Shown here: positions 43,968-52,919 of the stretch, piece after piece
Numbering within the stretch: position 1 is the stretch's first letter
Layout of the letters: each line of letters opens with the position of its first letter
Made by a program: the position numbers and the translations under genes
The notes under the pieces: generated by a model
What the model was told of the DNA's origin: nothing
Database searches by the model: none
The model's input: only the letters and a program-made list of their open reading frames with translations
NCBI RefSeq assembly: GCF_003182255.1
Contig: NZ_QGTQ01000020.1
Location: 46,641-110,640 of the forward strand
Direction: 5' to 3'
DNA: 64,000 nt
DNA from: Paenibacillus cellulosilyticus
GTDB taxonomy: Bacteria > Bacillota > Bacilli > Paenibacillales > Paenibacillaceae

Positions 43968-44735
43968 ATGAGTGAAATATCATTTAGATTAAAGTTAGTG
44001 TATGATAATCTGAAAATTTCTGATATAGATTTATGTCTAGAAAAACTACTAAAGTTTAGTCCAAATAGAATTGATGTACTAGATGATGTATACACAAAGA
44101 ATAAGCTAGTAGACTTTATTAACTCAATCTTCACAGAACAACCTTCATTTATTTTCACACTGTCAGATTCATCGGGAAATAGTATGACAGTTAATAAAGA
44201 AAATAATCAAATAATTTTCTTCAGTAGAATTAATTTTGAATTATTTAGTTCTAGTGATCTTTTTGAGGAAATCACAGAGGTTTTTGTAAGTAACAATGGT
44301 TTGTTTGCATATATTGTGTCGACTGAAGATCATTTTTGGCAAAATAATAGTTCGGTTGATGTTTATAAGCGTCGTAATCGCTCATTAGAAGATATAAAAG
44401 TTATTCCAATACCAAAGATGAGAAATCGATGGAATGTTGATATAGAGCAGTTTCCAGGACACAATCATAATTATAGAGGTCTTTGGTTCGGCTCTTGCTC
44501 AATGATGTGGTATGGAAACGAATACTTTAATTACTTTAATCGTAAAGAGTTCGAGGCTTTTAGTGAGTGTGAAGAAGTACTTTCATTAAAAAATGGAGGA
44601 TACTTTGTAAAACTTTACTCAAACCCGTTAAATTATGAAGATGTTGAGAATAGAAATAGACAATGGGCATTTAGAAGTGCTACAAATTTAGATTTAGTCG
44701 CAGAAAATGTTAAAGAGTTATTAAAAACTAAATAA
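43968..44735 (+). CDS. Probable immunity protein of the RHS toxin
   Basis: A 255-residue AT-rich gene starting two bases after the RHS stop, the standard place for an immunity gene. GAGGAG lies at the end of the toxin gene. No signal peptide, so it acts in the cytoplasm, as needed to block a nuclease. I recognise no named immunity family; visible features are a hydrophilic alpha/beta sequence with aromatic-rich GLWFGSCSMMWYGNEYFNYF near residue 165. Function is inferred from position and composition only. Confidence 0.65.
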   Translation: MSEISFRLKLVYDNLKISDIDLCLEKLLKFSPNRIDVLDDVYTKNKLVDFINSIFTEQPSFIFTLSDSSGNSMTVNKENNQIIFFSRINFELFSSSDLFEEITEVFVSNNGLFAYIVSTEDHFWQNNSSVDVYKRRNRSLEDIKVIPIPKMRNRWNVDIEQFPGHNHNYRGLWFGSCSMMWYGNEYFNYFNRKEFEAFSECEEVLSLKNGGYFVKLYSNPLNYEDVENRNRQWAFRSATNLDLVAENVKELLKTK

Positions 44736-44820
44736 TAATGATGGGGCACATAGGTGGGATTAGCAGATGCATTCCCCTAGTGTCCCTTCCTTGTAAGCAA
44801 AGAAGTGGGAGTGATAATTG

Positions 44821-45315
44821 GTGGAAAATAATATAACATATACTCAAATAATAAAGATTATATTCAGGCTTTATGCTAGTTATATTTGTATTTCTGGTGG
44901 CATCTCTACTGTAATTTTAATAACGGACTTTGGAGTCAATAGTTTTGAACATTTTTACATTTTGGCTAATGGGAAGCTTCTTTTTTCGAATATGGCTTCA
45001 CTTATTATTGGATTAATTCTTTATGTTAAAGCTGAAAGATTTGCCTTTAGCGTTAATGGAGCAGAGAGGGAAGTCTCGCTTTGTTCGAGAGAATTAACGT
45101 ACATGGTGTTTTGTTGCTTGCAGATAATCTTCACAATTTTTATAGTTAAAACTACAATCCAATTATTAGGGGTCACTATCTTCTTTGTTATAAAGAGTTA
45201 TTCAGATTTTGATTTTGGAGAACTTTACGTGTTTATCATACCTATCACCGCATTGATGTTGACAATTATATTCAGAAAATCTTCCGGAAAATTAGCCGAT
45301 TTGTTCTCAAAATAA
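44821..45315 (+). CDS. Small membrane protein of the RHS locus, unknown
   Basis: A 165-residue protein with about four membrane segments (ASYICISGGISTVILITDFG; LFSNMASLIIGLILYV; MVFCCLQIIFTIFIV; VFIIPITALMLTIIF). Strongly AT-rich like its neighbours. The start is the GTG at 44821 or the TTG at 44818, both behind GGGAG. It may be a second immunity protein, or a leftover immunity gene for a lost toxin domain; nothing in the sequence proves this. Confidence 0.6.
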   Translation: MENNITYTQIIKIIFRLYASYICISGGISTVILITDFGVNSFEHFYILANGKLLFSNMASLIIGLILYVKAERFAFSVNGAEREVSLCSRELTYMVFCCLQIIFTIFIVKTTIQLLGVTIFFVIKSYSDFDFGELYVFIIPITALMLTIIFRKSSGKLADLFSK

Positions 45316-45419
45316 TATTGGCGTCACACTGGAGATAGTGTTAATTTAATAAATCGAATATCGAAAAAGGTAAGTTGATAGATAGTAGTATGAATCTATT
45401 GGTATTGGAGAGGTGTAAC

Positions 45420-45764
45420 ATGGGTTACGATGTTCATATTACCAAAATAAAACCCTGGTTTAGGAGTATGTCCAGTCCGATTACAGAAATTGAATGGAGA
45501 ACAATTGTTTCTCACGATACCAACATCCACTTTGTTAATGAATTAGAGAAGAGCTTCGATTCCAGTAAACTTCATTATTATAATAATGGAATTGCTGTTC
45601 TAAGCTATACTGAAGATGAAGGGAAGACTACTCAAACTTACTTAGACTTTCGTGATGGACGAATTGTAGTGAAATATCCTGATGCAAAGGTAATTCAAAA
45701 AATGAAGCAAATTGCACTTCTTCTCAATGCCTACGTAATCGGTGACGAGGGAGAAGAATATTGA
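45420..45764 (+). CDS. MGYDVHIT-type small protein, possible orphan immunity protein
   Basis: A 114-residue protein beginning MGYDVHITKIKPWFRS, a recurring start among small proteins that often sit downstream of RHS or contact-dependent toxin genes. It then has ITEIEWRTIVSHD and TYLDFRDGRIVVKYPD, and a C-terminal helix. The ATG at 45420 follows GGAGAGG; the frame upstream lacks a ribosome site. Probably cytoplasmic. As the last gene of the AT-rich block it may be an orphan immunity gene; the association is from memory of the family, not tested here. Confidence 0.6.
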   Translation: MGYDVHITKIKPWFRSMSSPITEIEWRTIVSHDTNIHFVNELEKSFDSSKLHYYNNGIAVLSYTEDEGKTTQTYLDFRDGRIVVKYPDAKVIQKMKQIALLLNAYVIGDEGEEY

Positions 45765-45862
45765 GGATAGAAATATAATAATTATCACTTGCGAGTGTAA
45801 CAATAAACTGAAACTTCATTTATGCAAGATTAAATCCCATTTTCTATAATCCTGAAGTTGCC

Positions 45863-45905
45863 AAGAGATGGCTTTTGAATTTACCTAAAGTCATCTCTTT
45901 TAATG
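45863..45905 (+). terminator. Terminator at the end of the RHS locus
   Basis: AAGAGATG (45863-45870) / CATCTCTT (45892-45899), then TTAATG. Nothing else is recognised between 45765 and 46065. Confidence 0.65.
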
Positions 45906-46065
45906 TCCATTCGTAGCTTTCATAAATGTAATGGTAATATAGTCATGACCTGTTCACGCAGCACTTTAAAAGAGTCATAGTCCTTGTAATTACTTTCGTC
46001 CTTCATATAAAAAAGATCCCTCCATTGATACATCGTCCTAAGGAAATATGGAAAATAATAACTTT

Positions 46066-46935
46066 CTAATTTTCCCTCTCCAACCCCCTAAACTCCCTCG
46101 GGCTCATCCCCACCATCTTCTTAAACACCCTTCCGAAGTGCGAGAAGTTCTCGAATCCGCATTGCTCCGATATTAACGTAATGCTCCAATCCGTTGACCG
46201 CAGGAGATGCTCCGCCTCTCTGATTCGAGTGATATTGATGTACTGGCTGAAGCCGAAGCCGGTGACCTCCTTGAAGACGCGGCACAGATGTCCTTTGCTA
46301 ATGAAGAATTGCTTCGCGAGATCATCCAGTAACAACGGTTCCATGAAGTGCTCGTTAATGTGGCGGGTTATCGCTGTAACCTTCTGCTGGACAGGTGAAA
46401 GGGTGTTGTCGGGCGCGGCCTTACGTTTCAGGATATAGCGAGCGATGAACAACAGCAGCTCAGTTGATTTGTTGCGAACATGCAGCAAGTAGCCTGGCGG
46501 ACGTTCATTCAACTCTCCCAGCAGTGAACCAAGCAGCGCTTCTACATGCATTTGCTCTTGGATATTCAACCGGATAATCGGATGATCCGCGGCGAAGGAA
46601 ACGAGCAGCAGCTCCGTCTCCTCCGGTGCCATTCCGTTAAAGAACGGAAGGTCGTAGTGCAGGACAGCACGTTCATGATTCGGTTCGCTCAGCTCAGAGG
46701 TTCGGTGGACGACGTTGGAGTCGACGAGTATGATGTCGCCCGGCTGGATGTGGTAGACGGAGTCGCGAATGAAGAACTTTCTAGAGCCGCTATATAGATA
46801 AAAGACTTCATACGATCGATGGTAGTGTGTCTCGTTCATGGAATGATAGCCGACTCTTCGGTCGAACTCAATCCATAAGGGCTCGGTCATCGACCCGAAG
46901 CGCAGCGAGTCGGGCAGTGATTGGATGGTTGTCAT
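46066..46935 (-). CDS. AraC family transcriptional regulator
   Basis: A 289-residue regulator: an N-terminal cupin (ETHYHRSYEVFYLYSGSRKFFIRDSVYHIQPGDIILVDSNVVHRT) binds the signal, probably a sugar, and the C-terminal AraC HTH pair (LLDDLAKQFFISKGHLCRVFKEVTGFGF and SITLISEQCGFENFSHFGRVFKKMVGMSPREFR) binds DNA. It is divergent from the GH105 gene across 118 bases and most likely controls it. Confidence 0.93.
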   Translation of the reverse strand: MTTIQSLPDSLRFGSMTEPLWIEFDRRVGYHSMNETHYHRSYEVFYLYSGSRKFFIRDSVYHIQPGDIILVDSNVVHRTSELSEPNHERAVLHYDLPFFNGMAPEETELLLVSFAADHPIIRLNIQEQMHVEALLGSLLGELNERPPGYLLHVRNKSTELLLFIARYILKRKAAPDNTLSPVQQKVTAITRHINEHFMEPLLLDDLAKQFFISKGHLCRVFKEVTGFGFSQYINITRIREAEHLLRSTDWSITLISEQCGFENFSHFGRVFKKMVGMSPREFRGLEREN

Positions 46936-47053
46936 GGCAAGTTCTCATCTCCCTGAAGATAGCTAAGTCTATTATATCAATATTTGCATGGTTTATTGAA
47001 TAACTGCGCATAAATGCGGAGAAATCACACCTATCTTATGCTAATCTCGAAGC

Positions 47054-48139
47054 ATGAACAAGGAATGGGAAGAGCAGACACTACGGTGGGAGATGGATTC
47101 GATGCGCAAATTCAATTGCAACGAAGAGGAAGTTAAACAGCTGATCGATCGCGTTGTACGCAGAACGATGGAGATGGATTTTACATGGAATTGGTCCTGT
47201 GGCGTAGCTTTCTACGGGATCTCTAAAGCTTGGGAAGTGACGAAGAATCAAGATTATATCGATTATTTGGTCCATTGGGTGGACGAGTATCTAGAGCTTG
47301 GACTCCCGCCAATGATGGTCAATGCTTGTGCGATGGGTCATACGATGCTGACGCTGCACGAGGCGACAGGCGATGCGAAGTACCTCGATCTTGCACTGAT
47401 GAAAGCGGAATATCTCCGCAAGGATGCAATTCGATTCGGGGAAGGCGTATTCCAGCATACCGTATCTTCGAAGAATGATTTCCCAGAGCAAGCATGGGCG
47501 GATACGCTCTTCATGGCTGCGTATTTCCTGCTACGCCTTGGCTTCAAGCTGGACAATAAGGAATACATTGAGGATGCGCTGAACCAATTCTACTGGCATG
47601 AGGAGTTTCTGCAGGATACGAAGACGAATTTGTTCTACCATGCTTGGGATAATGTGAGAGGCGATCATCTGTCCGGCATCTATTGGGGCAGAGCGAATGC
47701 GTGGGCGGCTTATACGATGGCGCAAGCGCACAAAATGCTCAATCCATTCATGCCGATGTGGATGCAACTCGGCGGGGCAGTAGGCGATCAGTTGAGCTCG
47801 CTCGTCCGCTTGCAGTCGCCGAATGGATTGTGGCGTACGGTGCTGAACGATGAGTCCTCTTATGAAGAAACGTCCGCTTCCGCTGGTATTGCAGCTGCGA
47901 TGACGATCTACGCGCATCCGCTTCATCAAAACTATATGGCGAAGGCGTATGAGGGCATTCTGGCCAACATCGACGATGACGGCTCGGTTCGCAATGTATC
48001 GGCGGGCACTGCTGTTATGCATAGTGTAGAAGATTACAAGGTTATCTCTAAGAAGCGTCTGCAAGGCTGGGGCCAAGGCTTGACGCTCGCTTACTTGGTC
48101 GCGCTGCTTCAGAATACGAAAGTGGTTAGTGCCATATAA
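47054..48139 (+). CDS. GH105 unsaturated rhamnogalacturonyl hydrolase (YteR/YesR-like)
   Basis: A 361-residue alpha/alpha-barrel enzyme of family GH88/GH105. It removes the unsaturated galacturonyl residue left on oligosaccharides by pectate or rhamnogalacturonan lyases, working in the cytoplasm (no signal peptide). Family sequence: WNWSCGVAFYGISKAWEVT, ND(F)PEQAWADTLFMAAYFLLRLG with the catalytic Asp, FYHAWDN, GIYWGRANAWAAYTMA and GIAAAMTIYA. The ATG at 47054 has only a weak ribosome site, perhaps deliberate. Controlled by the divergent AraC gene; a strong terminator follows. Confidence 0.93.
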   Translation: MNKEWEEQTLRWEMDSMRKFNCNEEEVKQLIDRVVRRTMEMDFTWNWSCGVAFYGISKAWEVTKNQDYIDYLVHWVDEYLELGLPPMMVNACAMGHTMLTLHEATGDAKYLDLALMKAEYLRKDAIRFGEGVFQHTVSSKNDFPEQAWADTLFMAAYFLLRLGFKLDNKEYIEDALNQFYWHEEFLQDTKTNLFYHAWDNVRGDHLSGIYWGRANAWAAYTMAQAHKMLNPFMPMWMQLGGAVGDQLSSLVRLQSPNGLWRTVLNDESSYEETSASAGIAAAMTIYAHPLHQNYMAKAYEGILANIDDDGSVRNVSAGTAVMHSVEDYKVISKKRLQGWGQGLTLAYLVALLQNTKVVSAI

Positions 48140-48219
48140 ACTGCAGAGCTGCGAAAGTTGAGTACGTTATACATGGAAACGATAAACTCGTTTCCCAGGC
48201 ATCCTATCGCCATTTTACA

Positions 48220-48256
48220 GAAGAGTCTCATCCGTCAAAGATGAGACTCTTCCTGC
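48220..48256 (+). terminator. Terminator after the GH105 gene
   Basis: GAAGAGTCTCATC (48220-48232) / GATGAGACTCTTC (48240-48252), perfect 13-bp stem. Confidence 0.85.
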
Positions 48257-48275
48257 GTTCATCATTCTTTTCACA

Positions 48276-48301
48276 GATAAGAAAACCGCATTTGCATGCG
48301 G
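48276..48301 (-). terminator. Terminator of the B-lectin gene
   Basis: Read on the minus strand: CCGCAT-GCAA-ATGCGG followed by TTTTC. Confidence 0.75.
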
Positions 48302-48314
48302 CTCTCTCTCCAAT

Positions 48315-48938
48315 CTAGCGCCCGCCCGTATTTGAAGCCCAGACAGGAATCCAACTATTGGGATAGTAGGTATTTGTTAAGGTTGTGTTATAGAGAACCA
48401 GATTACCATCATTTTGCATGACCAGAGTGTCACCAGTTGTGTTAGCTGGCAAACCACTGCCGTGATGAGTTGGAATCCATGAGGCGGTATCGGTTAACCA
48501 AAGGGGTTGCTGAGTTGAATAATTAGTTACCCAGATATAATCCCAATCCCAACCCCAGTAATATTCGTATTGCAATGTTGTAGGATTGAATCCATAGCGG
48601 TAAGCATATTGATATACATATTGATAAGATCCGCCATATGTGTACATCACCAGTTTGCCAGTCGGTTCAAACTTGAACGAAATGGCTGAACTATTGTTAG
48701 TGCTGGTACTCCATATAGAAGAACCATTCTGATAGATGACAAAATTCCCGTCATTCTGCCAAATGGCCGCAAATCTGCCGTCTTGGGAGGCGAGATAGTC
48801 GCCTTTCGCAAAGCTGCTGCCTATAGTGAGCCGATCTCCAAGATTGCTGGCGGAAACTGTCGCTGGTACGGAAAATGCCAAAAGCAGCAAGCAAGCCATA
48901 ACAATTCGAAAAGATCTGAAAGAAAGCAGTTTGTTCAT
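48315..48938 (-). CDS. Secreted bulb-type (B-lectin) mannose-binding domain protein
   Basis: A 207-residue secreted protein. The signal peptide (MNKLLSFRSFRIVMACLLLLAFSVPATVSA) is followed by one B-lectin domain with the sugar-binding pattern QxDxNxVxY, intact as QNDGNFVIY near residue 64 and QNDGNLVLY near 187. An aromatic Tyr/Trp-rich insert (residues about 100-135) splits the repeats. Such domains bind mannose and occur in lectin-like bacteriocins and adhesins. I start at ATG 48938, behind GGAGTG. Monocistronic. Sugar binding is likely; biological role is not known. Confidence 0.82.
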   Translation of the reverse strand: MNKLLSFRSFRIVMACLLLLAFSVPATVSASNLGDRLTIGSSFAKGDYLASQDGRFAAIWQNDGNFVIYQNGSSIWSTSTNNSSAISFKFEPTGKLVMYTYGGSYQYVYQYAYRYGFNPTTLQYEYYWGWDWDYIWVTNYSTQQPLWLTDTASWIPTHHGSGLPANTTGDTLVMQNDGNLVLYNTTLTNTYYPNSWIPVWASNTGGR

Positions 48939-49246
48939 TTGCCACACTCCTATGATCCTAGTAGTTGAAAGGAAATGCAAAATCTGAAATGTTCTTTAGG
49001 GTCACCTCCTTTATTTTGATAGATGATGCTCGTATTTATCAGCCCAATCACATCCTCTCCGGTTTGGTAATTGATACTTAAATTAACCATTTTATATAAA
49101 TCATAGAATCTATTGTATATTACTGAGCTGGTTTTGCATAGTTGGAATTGAGGGAGAAGTTAGTTGCTCAACTTTCGCAGCTTCAATAAGATAGTAGAAA
49201 ATAAACCGAGCCTCCTGAATAGCCTCTATAGTAAAGGGGGATCAGG

Positions 49247-49912
49247 ATGGCAATCGTGCAAATGACGGATATTACGAAGTTTTTTCGGATGGGCGGGGAA
49301 CGGTTTACGGCGCTGAACGAGGTTTCGCTTGAGGTGGAGCAGGGGGAATTTGTGGCGATTCAAGGGCCTTCCGGTTCGGGCAAATCGACGCTGATGAACA
49401 TTATGGGCTGTTTGGACAAAGCGGATGGTGGTTCGTATTGGCTGGATGGAAAAGAAGTATCGGCGATAAGCGATAATAAATTGGCGGACGTGCGGAACCG
49501 GAAGATTGGGTTTGTTTTTCAGAACTATAACCTGCTGCCGGGGTTATCTGCCTATGAGAATGTTGAGCTTCCCCTTGTTTACCAAGGGAAGTCCGGCAAA
49601 GTAAGACGGGCAGCTGCACTGGATATGCTGGAGGCCGTAGGGTTAAGCAACCATGTCCGTCACAAGCCGTCTGAGATGTCAGGCGGGCAGCAGCAGAGAG
49701 TCGCTATAGCCCGGGCGCTCGTCGCTTCTCCTTCTATTCTGCTGGCGGATGAGCCGACTGGTGCGCTTGACACCCGTAATGGAATTGAAATTATGAATCT
49801 TCTCGCCAACCTGCATAAGAATGGCATGACGATCATTCTGATTACCCACGACCATGCCGTAGCTGCCTGCGCGGAGCGGATCATCTCGATCCGTGATGGG
49901 AAGATTGCGTAG
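49247..49912 (+). CDS. ABC transporter ATP-binding protein (MacB/LolD/BceA type), no permease adjacent
   Basis: A 221-residue ATPase of the MacB/BceA group: Walker A GPSGSGKST, Q-loop FVFQNYNLLPGLSAYENVELPL, signature MSGGQQQRVAIARAL, Walker B ILLADEPTGALD and H-loop THD all intact. The family powers export of peptides, antibiotics or lipoproteins through an FtsX-type permease, usually encoded next door. Here no permease or two-component system adjoins; a 360-bp gene-free stretch and the xylanase gene follow. It is either an orphan subunit or a locus that lost its permease. Confidence 0.9.
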   Translation: MAIVQMTDITKFFRMGGERFTALNEVSLEVEQGEFVAIQGPSGSGKSTLMNIMGCLDKADGGSYWLDGKEVSAISDNKLADVRNRKIGFVFQNYNLLPGLSAYENVELPLVYQGKSGKVRRAAALDMLEAVGLSNHVRHKPSEMSGGQQQRVAIARALVASPSILLADEPTGALDTRNGIEIMNLLANLHKNGMTIILITHDHAVAACAERIISIRDGKIA

Positions 49913-50246
49913 GAGAAGTGAGAGACGGAGAGCTTCATACTCTGCTGCGAGGCCCTATTAGCGAGAGGAGGTCACTTCACTTTTGAACCATATCGATTGC
50001 AACGACAAAACATGGGGGCCGCGCTCTCATGTTTTTTTCATTTAGTACCCAAATTACCATTAACAAGTCATCAAATTGCCTATGACAATGCTGCGATTCA
50101 CGATAACTTCTTTGGTAGTGAAAGCGGTAACAGTGCCCCATATCACTCGCCGCGCGCACAGGAGAGGAGGGGAAAGCACGCTTAAGACAAGCGATAGCTA
50201 TATCACATCCAGACACAACAAGTACGCATGAACAGCATAGGGAAGT
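49913..50246. other. Gene-free stretch before the xylanase gene
   Basis: No credible gene or clear repeat. It is less GC-rich than the flanks and should hold the xylanase promoter; no FtsX-type permease remnant is visible in any frame. Confidence 0.4.
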
Positions 50247-50273
50247 ATGAACGATAAGAAGGGAGTTAATTGT

Positions 50274-52835
50274 GTGAGAAAATTAGGAATTGCCGCACTA
50301 GGCGTCGTGCTGGCAGCAGCGGTAATCGTGCCGCCGAGCAGTACGCTGCCGGTTGCCCATGCAGATACGGTGAAATTAACAAGTACGTTCGAGGACGGAA
50401 CGCTGCAGGGCTGGGCCCCACGCATTGGCAGTGAGAGCGTTACATTGGCCGGGACGGCCGGTGCACGTTCAGGATCGCAAGGGATGCTCGTTGCGAACCG
50501 AACGGCAACTTACCAAGGTGCGAGCAAGGATGTGTTGTCCCAGTTCACGCTTGGGACAAGCTACACGGTGACCGGCTATGTGAAGCTGACTTCCGGCACG
50601 GCGAATACGAATGTGACGCTGTCGATGCAGAAGACGGTTGGCACGACAACGACGTACGAGAACCTCGCGACGGTGTCTGCGAGCGCAAGCGATTGGGTGA
50701 AGGTAGAGGCAACGTATCGGCTGAGTAGTGCGGCGGATGCGCTGTCGATTTATTTTGAATCCGCGGGTGCGACGATCTCGTTCTATGTGGACGATTTCTC
50801 CATCGTCGAGAAGAGCGCGACGCCAATCGAGGCGAGCATTACGCCGCTGAAGACGGCATTCGCTTCGTATTTCCCGATCGGTACGGCATTCACGAATGAT
50901 GAGATGTACGGCGAGAACGCGAATTTAATGAAAAAGCATTTCGCCAGCGTAACGCCAGGTAATGCGCTGAAGTGGGATGCGACAGAGCCGACGGAAGGCA
51001 GTTTCAACTTCACAAGCTCAGATGAAGCCGTGCAATTCGCGGTCGATAACGGCATGAAGGTTCGCGGTCATACGCTCGTCTGGCACAACCAGACGCCGAA
51101 CTGGGTGTTCTACGACAGCAACAGCCAGCTCGTAACGAAGGAAGTGCTGTATGCGCGGTTGAAAGCGCATATTGACGCCGTCGTTGGCCGCTACAAAGGC
51201 AAGATCTATGCGTGGGATGTCGCGAACGAGGTCATTGACGAATCGCAATCCGACGGGATGCGGAGAAGCCTATGGTACCAGATCGCAGGCGATGAGTATA
51301 TCGAGAAAGCATTCGAGTACGCGCATGCTGCGGACCCGGATGCGAAGCTGTTCATTAATGACTACAACACGCATATTCCGGCCAAAGCGCAGTTCCTGCA
51401 TGATCTCGTCCAGCGTCTGAAAGCCAAAGGCGTTCCAATCGACGGCATCGGCGAGCAGACGCATATCAATATCGATTACCCGGCGCTCAGCCAAATCGAG
51501 GATTCGATTGTGAAATTCTCGGATCTCGGCGTTACGCAAGAAATTACAGAGCTCGATATGAGTATCTATACGAGCAGCAGCCAGAGCTACACGTCGCTGT
51601 CGACTACCCTTGCGACTCAGCAGGCAACGCGGTATGCCGCGCTGTTTGAGATTTTCAAGAAGTATAAGGATCAGATCTCGAACGTTACGTTCTGGGGGCA
51701 AGACGATGCTCACAGCTGGCTGCGTACATCTCCAGTCACTCGTCTCGACTGGCCGCTGCTGTTCGATGATAATCTTCAATCGAAGTCTGCGTACTGGTCG
51801 CTTGTCAATGCATTGACGGTTCCGGCGGCACCGACGAACGTAACGGCGACAGCGGGCAACGCGCAAGCTGTACTGAGCTGGACGGCATCGACAGGTGCGA
51901 CCTCGTATACGATCAAACGCGCAACGACGAGCGGCGGTCCATACACGAATGTAGCGACAGGCGTAACGGCGACCAGCTACACGAACACGGGACTCACAAA
52001 CGGTACAACCTATTACTACGTTATCTCCGCTGTGAACGCGAATGGCGAAGGTGCAAACTCTACACAAGCGAGTGTGACGCCGACGAGTGGCACGACTGTG
52101 CCGGCAGCACCAACGAGTGTAGCGGCGGCGGCAGGTAACACACAGGCGACACTCACATGGACGGCTTCATCCGGCGCAACGTCGTATAATATCAAGCGTG
52201 CGACGACAAGCGGCGGTACGTATACTACGGTAGCAACGGGCGTCACAACGACGAGCTACACGAATACAGGACTGACGAATGGCACGACGTACTACTATGT
52301 GGTCAGCGCAGTGAACAGTGCGGGCGAAAGCGCGAACTCCTCACAAGCGAGCGTTACGCCTACGGCTGGCAGCACCGGAACGTCGAGCCTCGTGCTTCAA
52401 TACCGCGCAGGGAATACGAACGCAACCGATAACGCAATCCAGCCATTTTTCAATATTAAAAATACAGGCACGACCGCAATCAACCTTAGCGATCTGACGA
52501 TCCGTTACTACTTCACGAAGGAAGGCACAGCGGATATGACTTCGTGGATCGACTATGCGCAAATCGGCGGCAGCAATGTGCTGCGTACGTTCGGCACGTT
52601 GTCCGCTACGAACGCTGACACCTACGTCGAGCTGAGCTTCTCGTCGTCGGCCGGAACACTCCAGCCTGGTGCACAGACGGGCGAGATTCAGCTGCGCATG
52701 CATAAGTCGGATTGGTCGACCTTCAACGAAGCGAACGATTACTCGTTCGACGCGACGAAGACGACATACACGGATTGGACGAAGGTCACGCTGTACCAGA
52801 GCGGCGTTAAAGTGTGGGGCGTTGAGCCGTCTTAA
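50274..52835 (+). CDS. Secreted modular GH10 endo-1,4-beta-xylanase (CBM-GH10-FN3-FN3-CBM3)
   Basis: An 853-residue secreted xylanase. The signal peptide (MRKLGIAALGVVLAAAVIV...) ends near HADT. Residues about 30-180 are a CBM22/CBM4_9-like xylan-binding domain (FEDGTLQGWAPR); 184-512 are the GH10 barrel with acid/base Glu319 (WDVANEVIDE) and nucleophile Glu426 (ITELDMS); two fibronectin-III domains start near 515 and 608; and a cellulose-binding CBM3 ends the protein (LVLQYRAGN ... WGVEPS). It cuts xylan in plant cell walls while held on cellulose. I prefer GTG 50274, with AAGGGAG eight bases upstream and a standard signal peptide; ATG 50247 is the alternative. Confidence 0.95.
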   Translation: MRKLGIAALGVVLAAAVIVPPSSTLPVAHADTVKLTSTFEDGTLQGWAPRIGSESVTLAGTAGARSGSQGMLVANRTATYQGASKDVLSQFTLGTSYTVTGYVKLTSGTANTNVTLSMQKTVGTTTTYENLATVSASASDWVKVEATYRLSSAADALSIYFESAGATISFYVDDFSIVEKSATPIEASITPLKTAFASYFPIGTAFTNDEMYGENANLMKKHFASVTPGNALKWDATEPTEGSFNFTSSDEAVQFAVDNGMKVRGHTLVWHNQTPNWVFYDSNSQLVTKEVLYARLKAHIDAVVGRYKGKIYAWDVANEVIDESQSDGMRRSLWYQIAGDEYIEKAFEYAHAADPDAKLFINDYNTHIPAKAQFLHDLVQRLKAKGVPIDGIGEQTHINIDYPALSQIEDSIVKFSDLGVTQEITELDMSIYTSSSQSYTSLSTTLATQQATRYAALFEIFKKYKDQISNVTFWGQDDAHSWLRTSPVTRLDWPLLFDDNLQSKSAYWSLVNALTVPAAPTNVTATAGNAQAVLSWTASTGATSYTIKRATTSGGPYTNVATGVTATSYTNTGLTNGTTYYYVISAVNANGEGANSTQASVTPTSGTTVPAAPTSVAAAAGNTQATLTWTASSGATSYNIKRATTSGGTYTTVATGVTTTSYTNTGLTNGTTYYYVVSAVNSAGESANSSQASVTPTAGSTGTSSLVLQYRAGNTNATDNAIQPFFNIKNTGTTAINLSDLTIRYYFTKEGTADMTSWIDYAQIGGSNVLRTFGTLSATNADTYVELSFSSSAGTLQPGAQTGEIQLRMHKSDWSTFNEANDYSFDATKTTYTDWTKVTLYQSGVKVWGVEPS

Positions 52836-52866
52836 TCGAATAAGTATAGGGTATGTTCAAATGAAA

Positions 52867-52908
52867 AAGCCGTCAAGCAGCCGGATATATTCCGCTGCCT
52901 GACGGCTT
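52867..52908. terminator. Bidirectional terminator between xylanase and PadR genes
   Basis: AAGCCGTCAAGCAG pairs with CTGCCTGACGGCTT with one unpaired base; A- and T-rich flanks on both sides serve the two convergent genes. Confidence 0.8.
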
Positions 52909-52919
52909 CTTCTATGTGT

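Noticed and set aside
51270..52067. 265-codon frame antisense to the xylanase
   Set aside because: Cys/Arg-rich shadow of GH10 and FN3 codons without a ribosome site.
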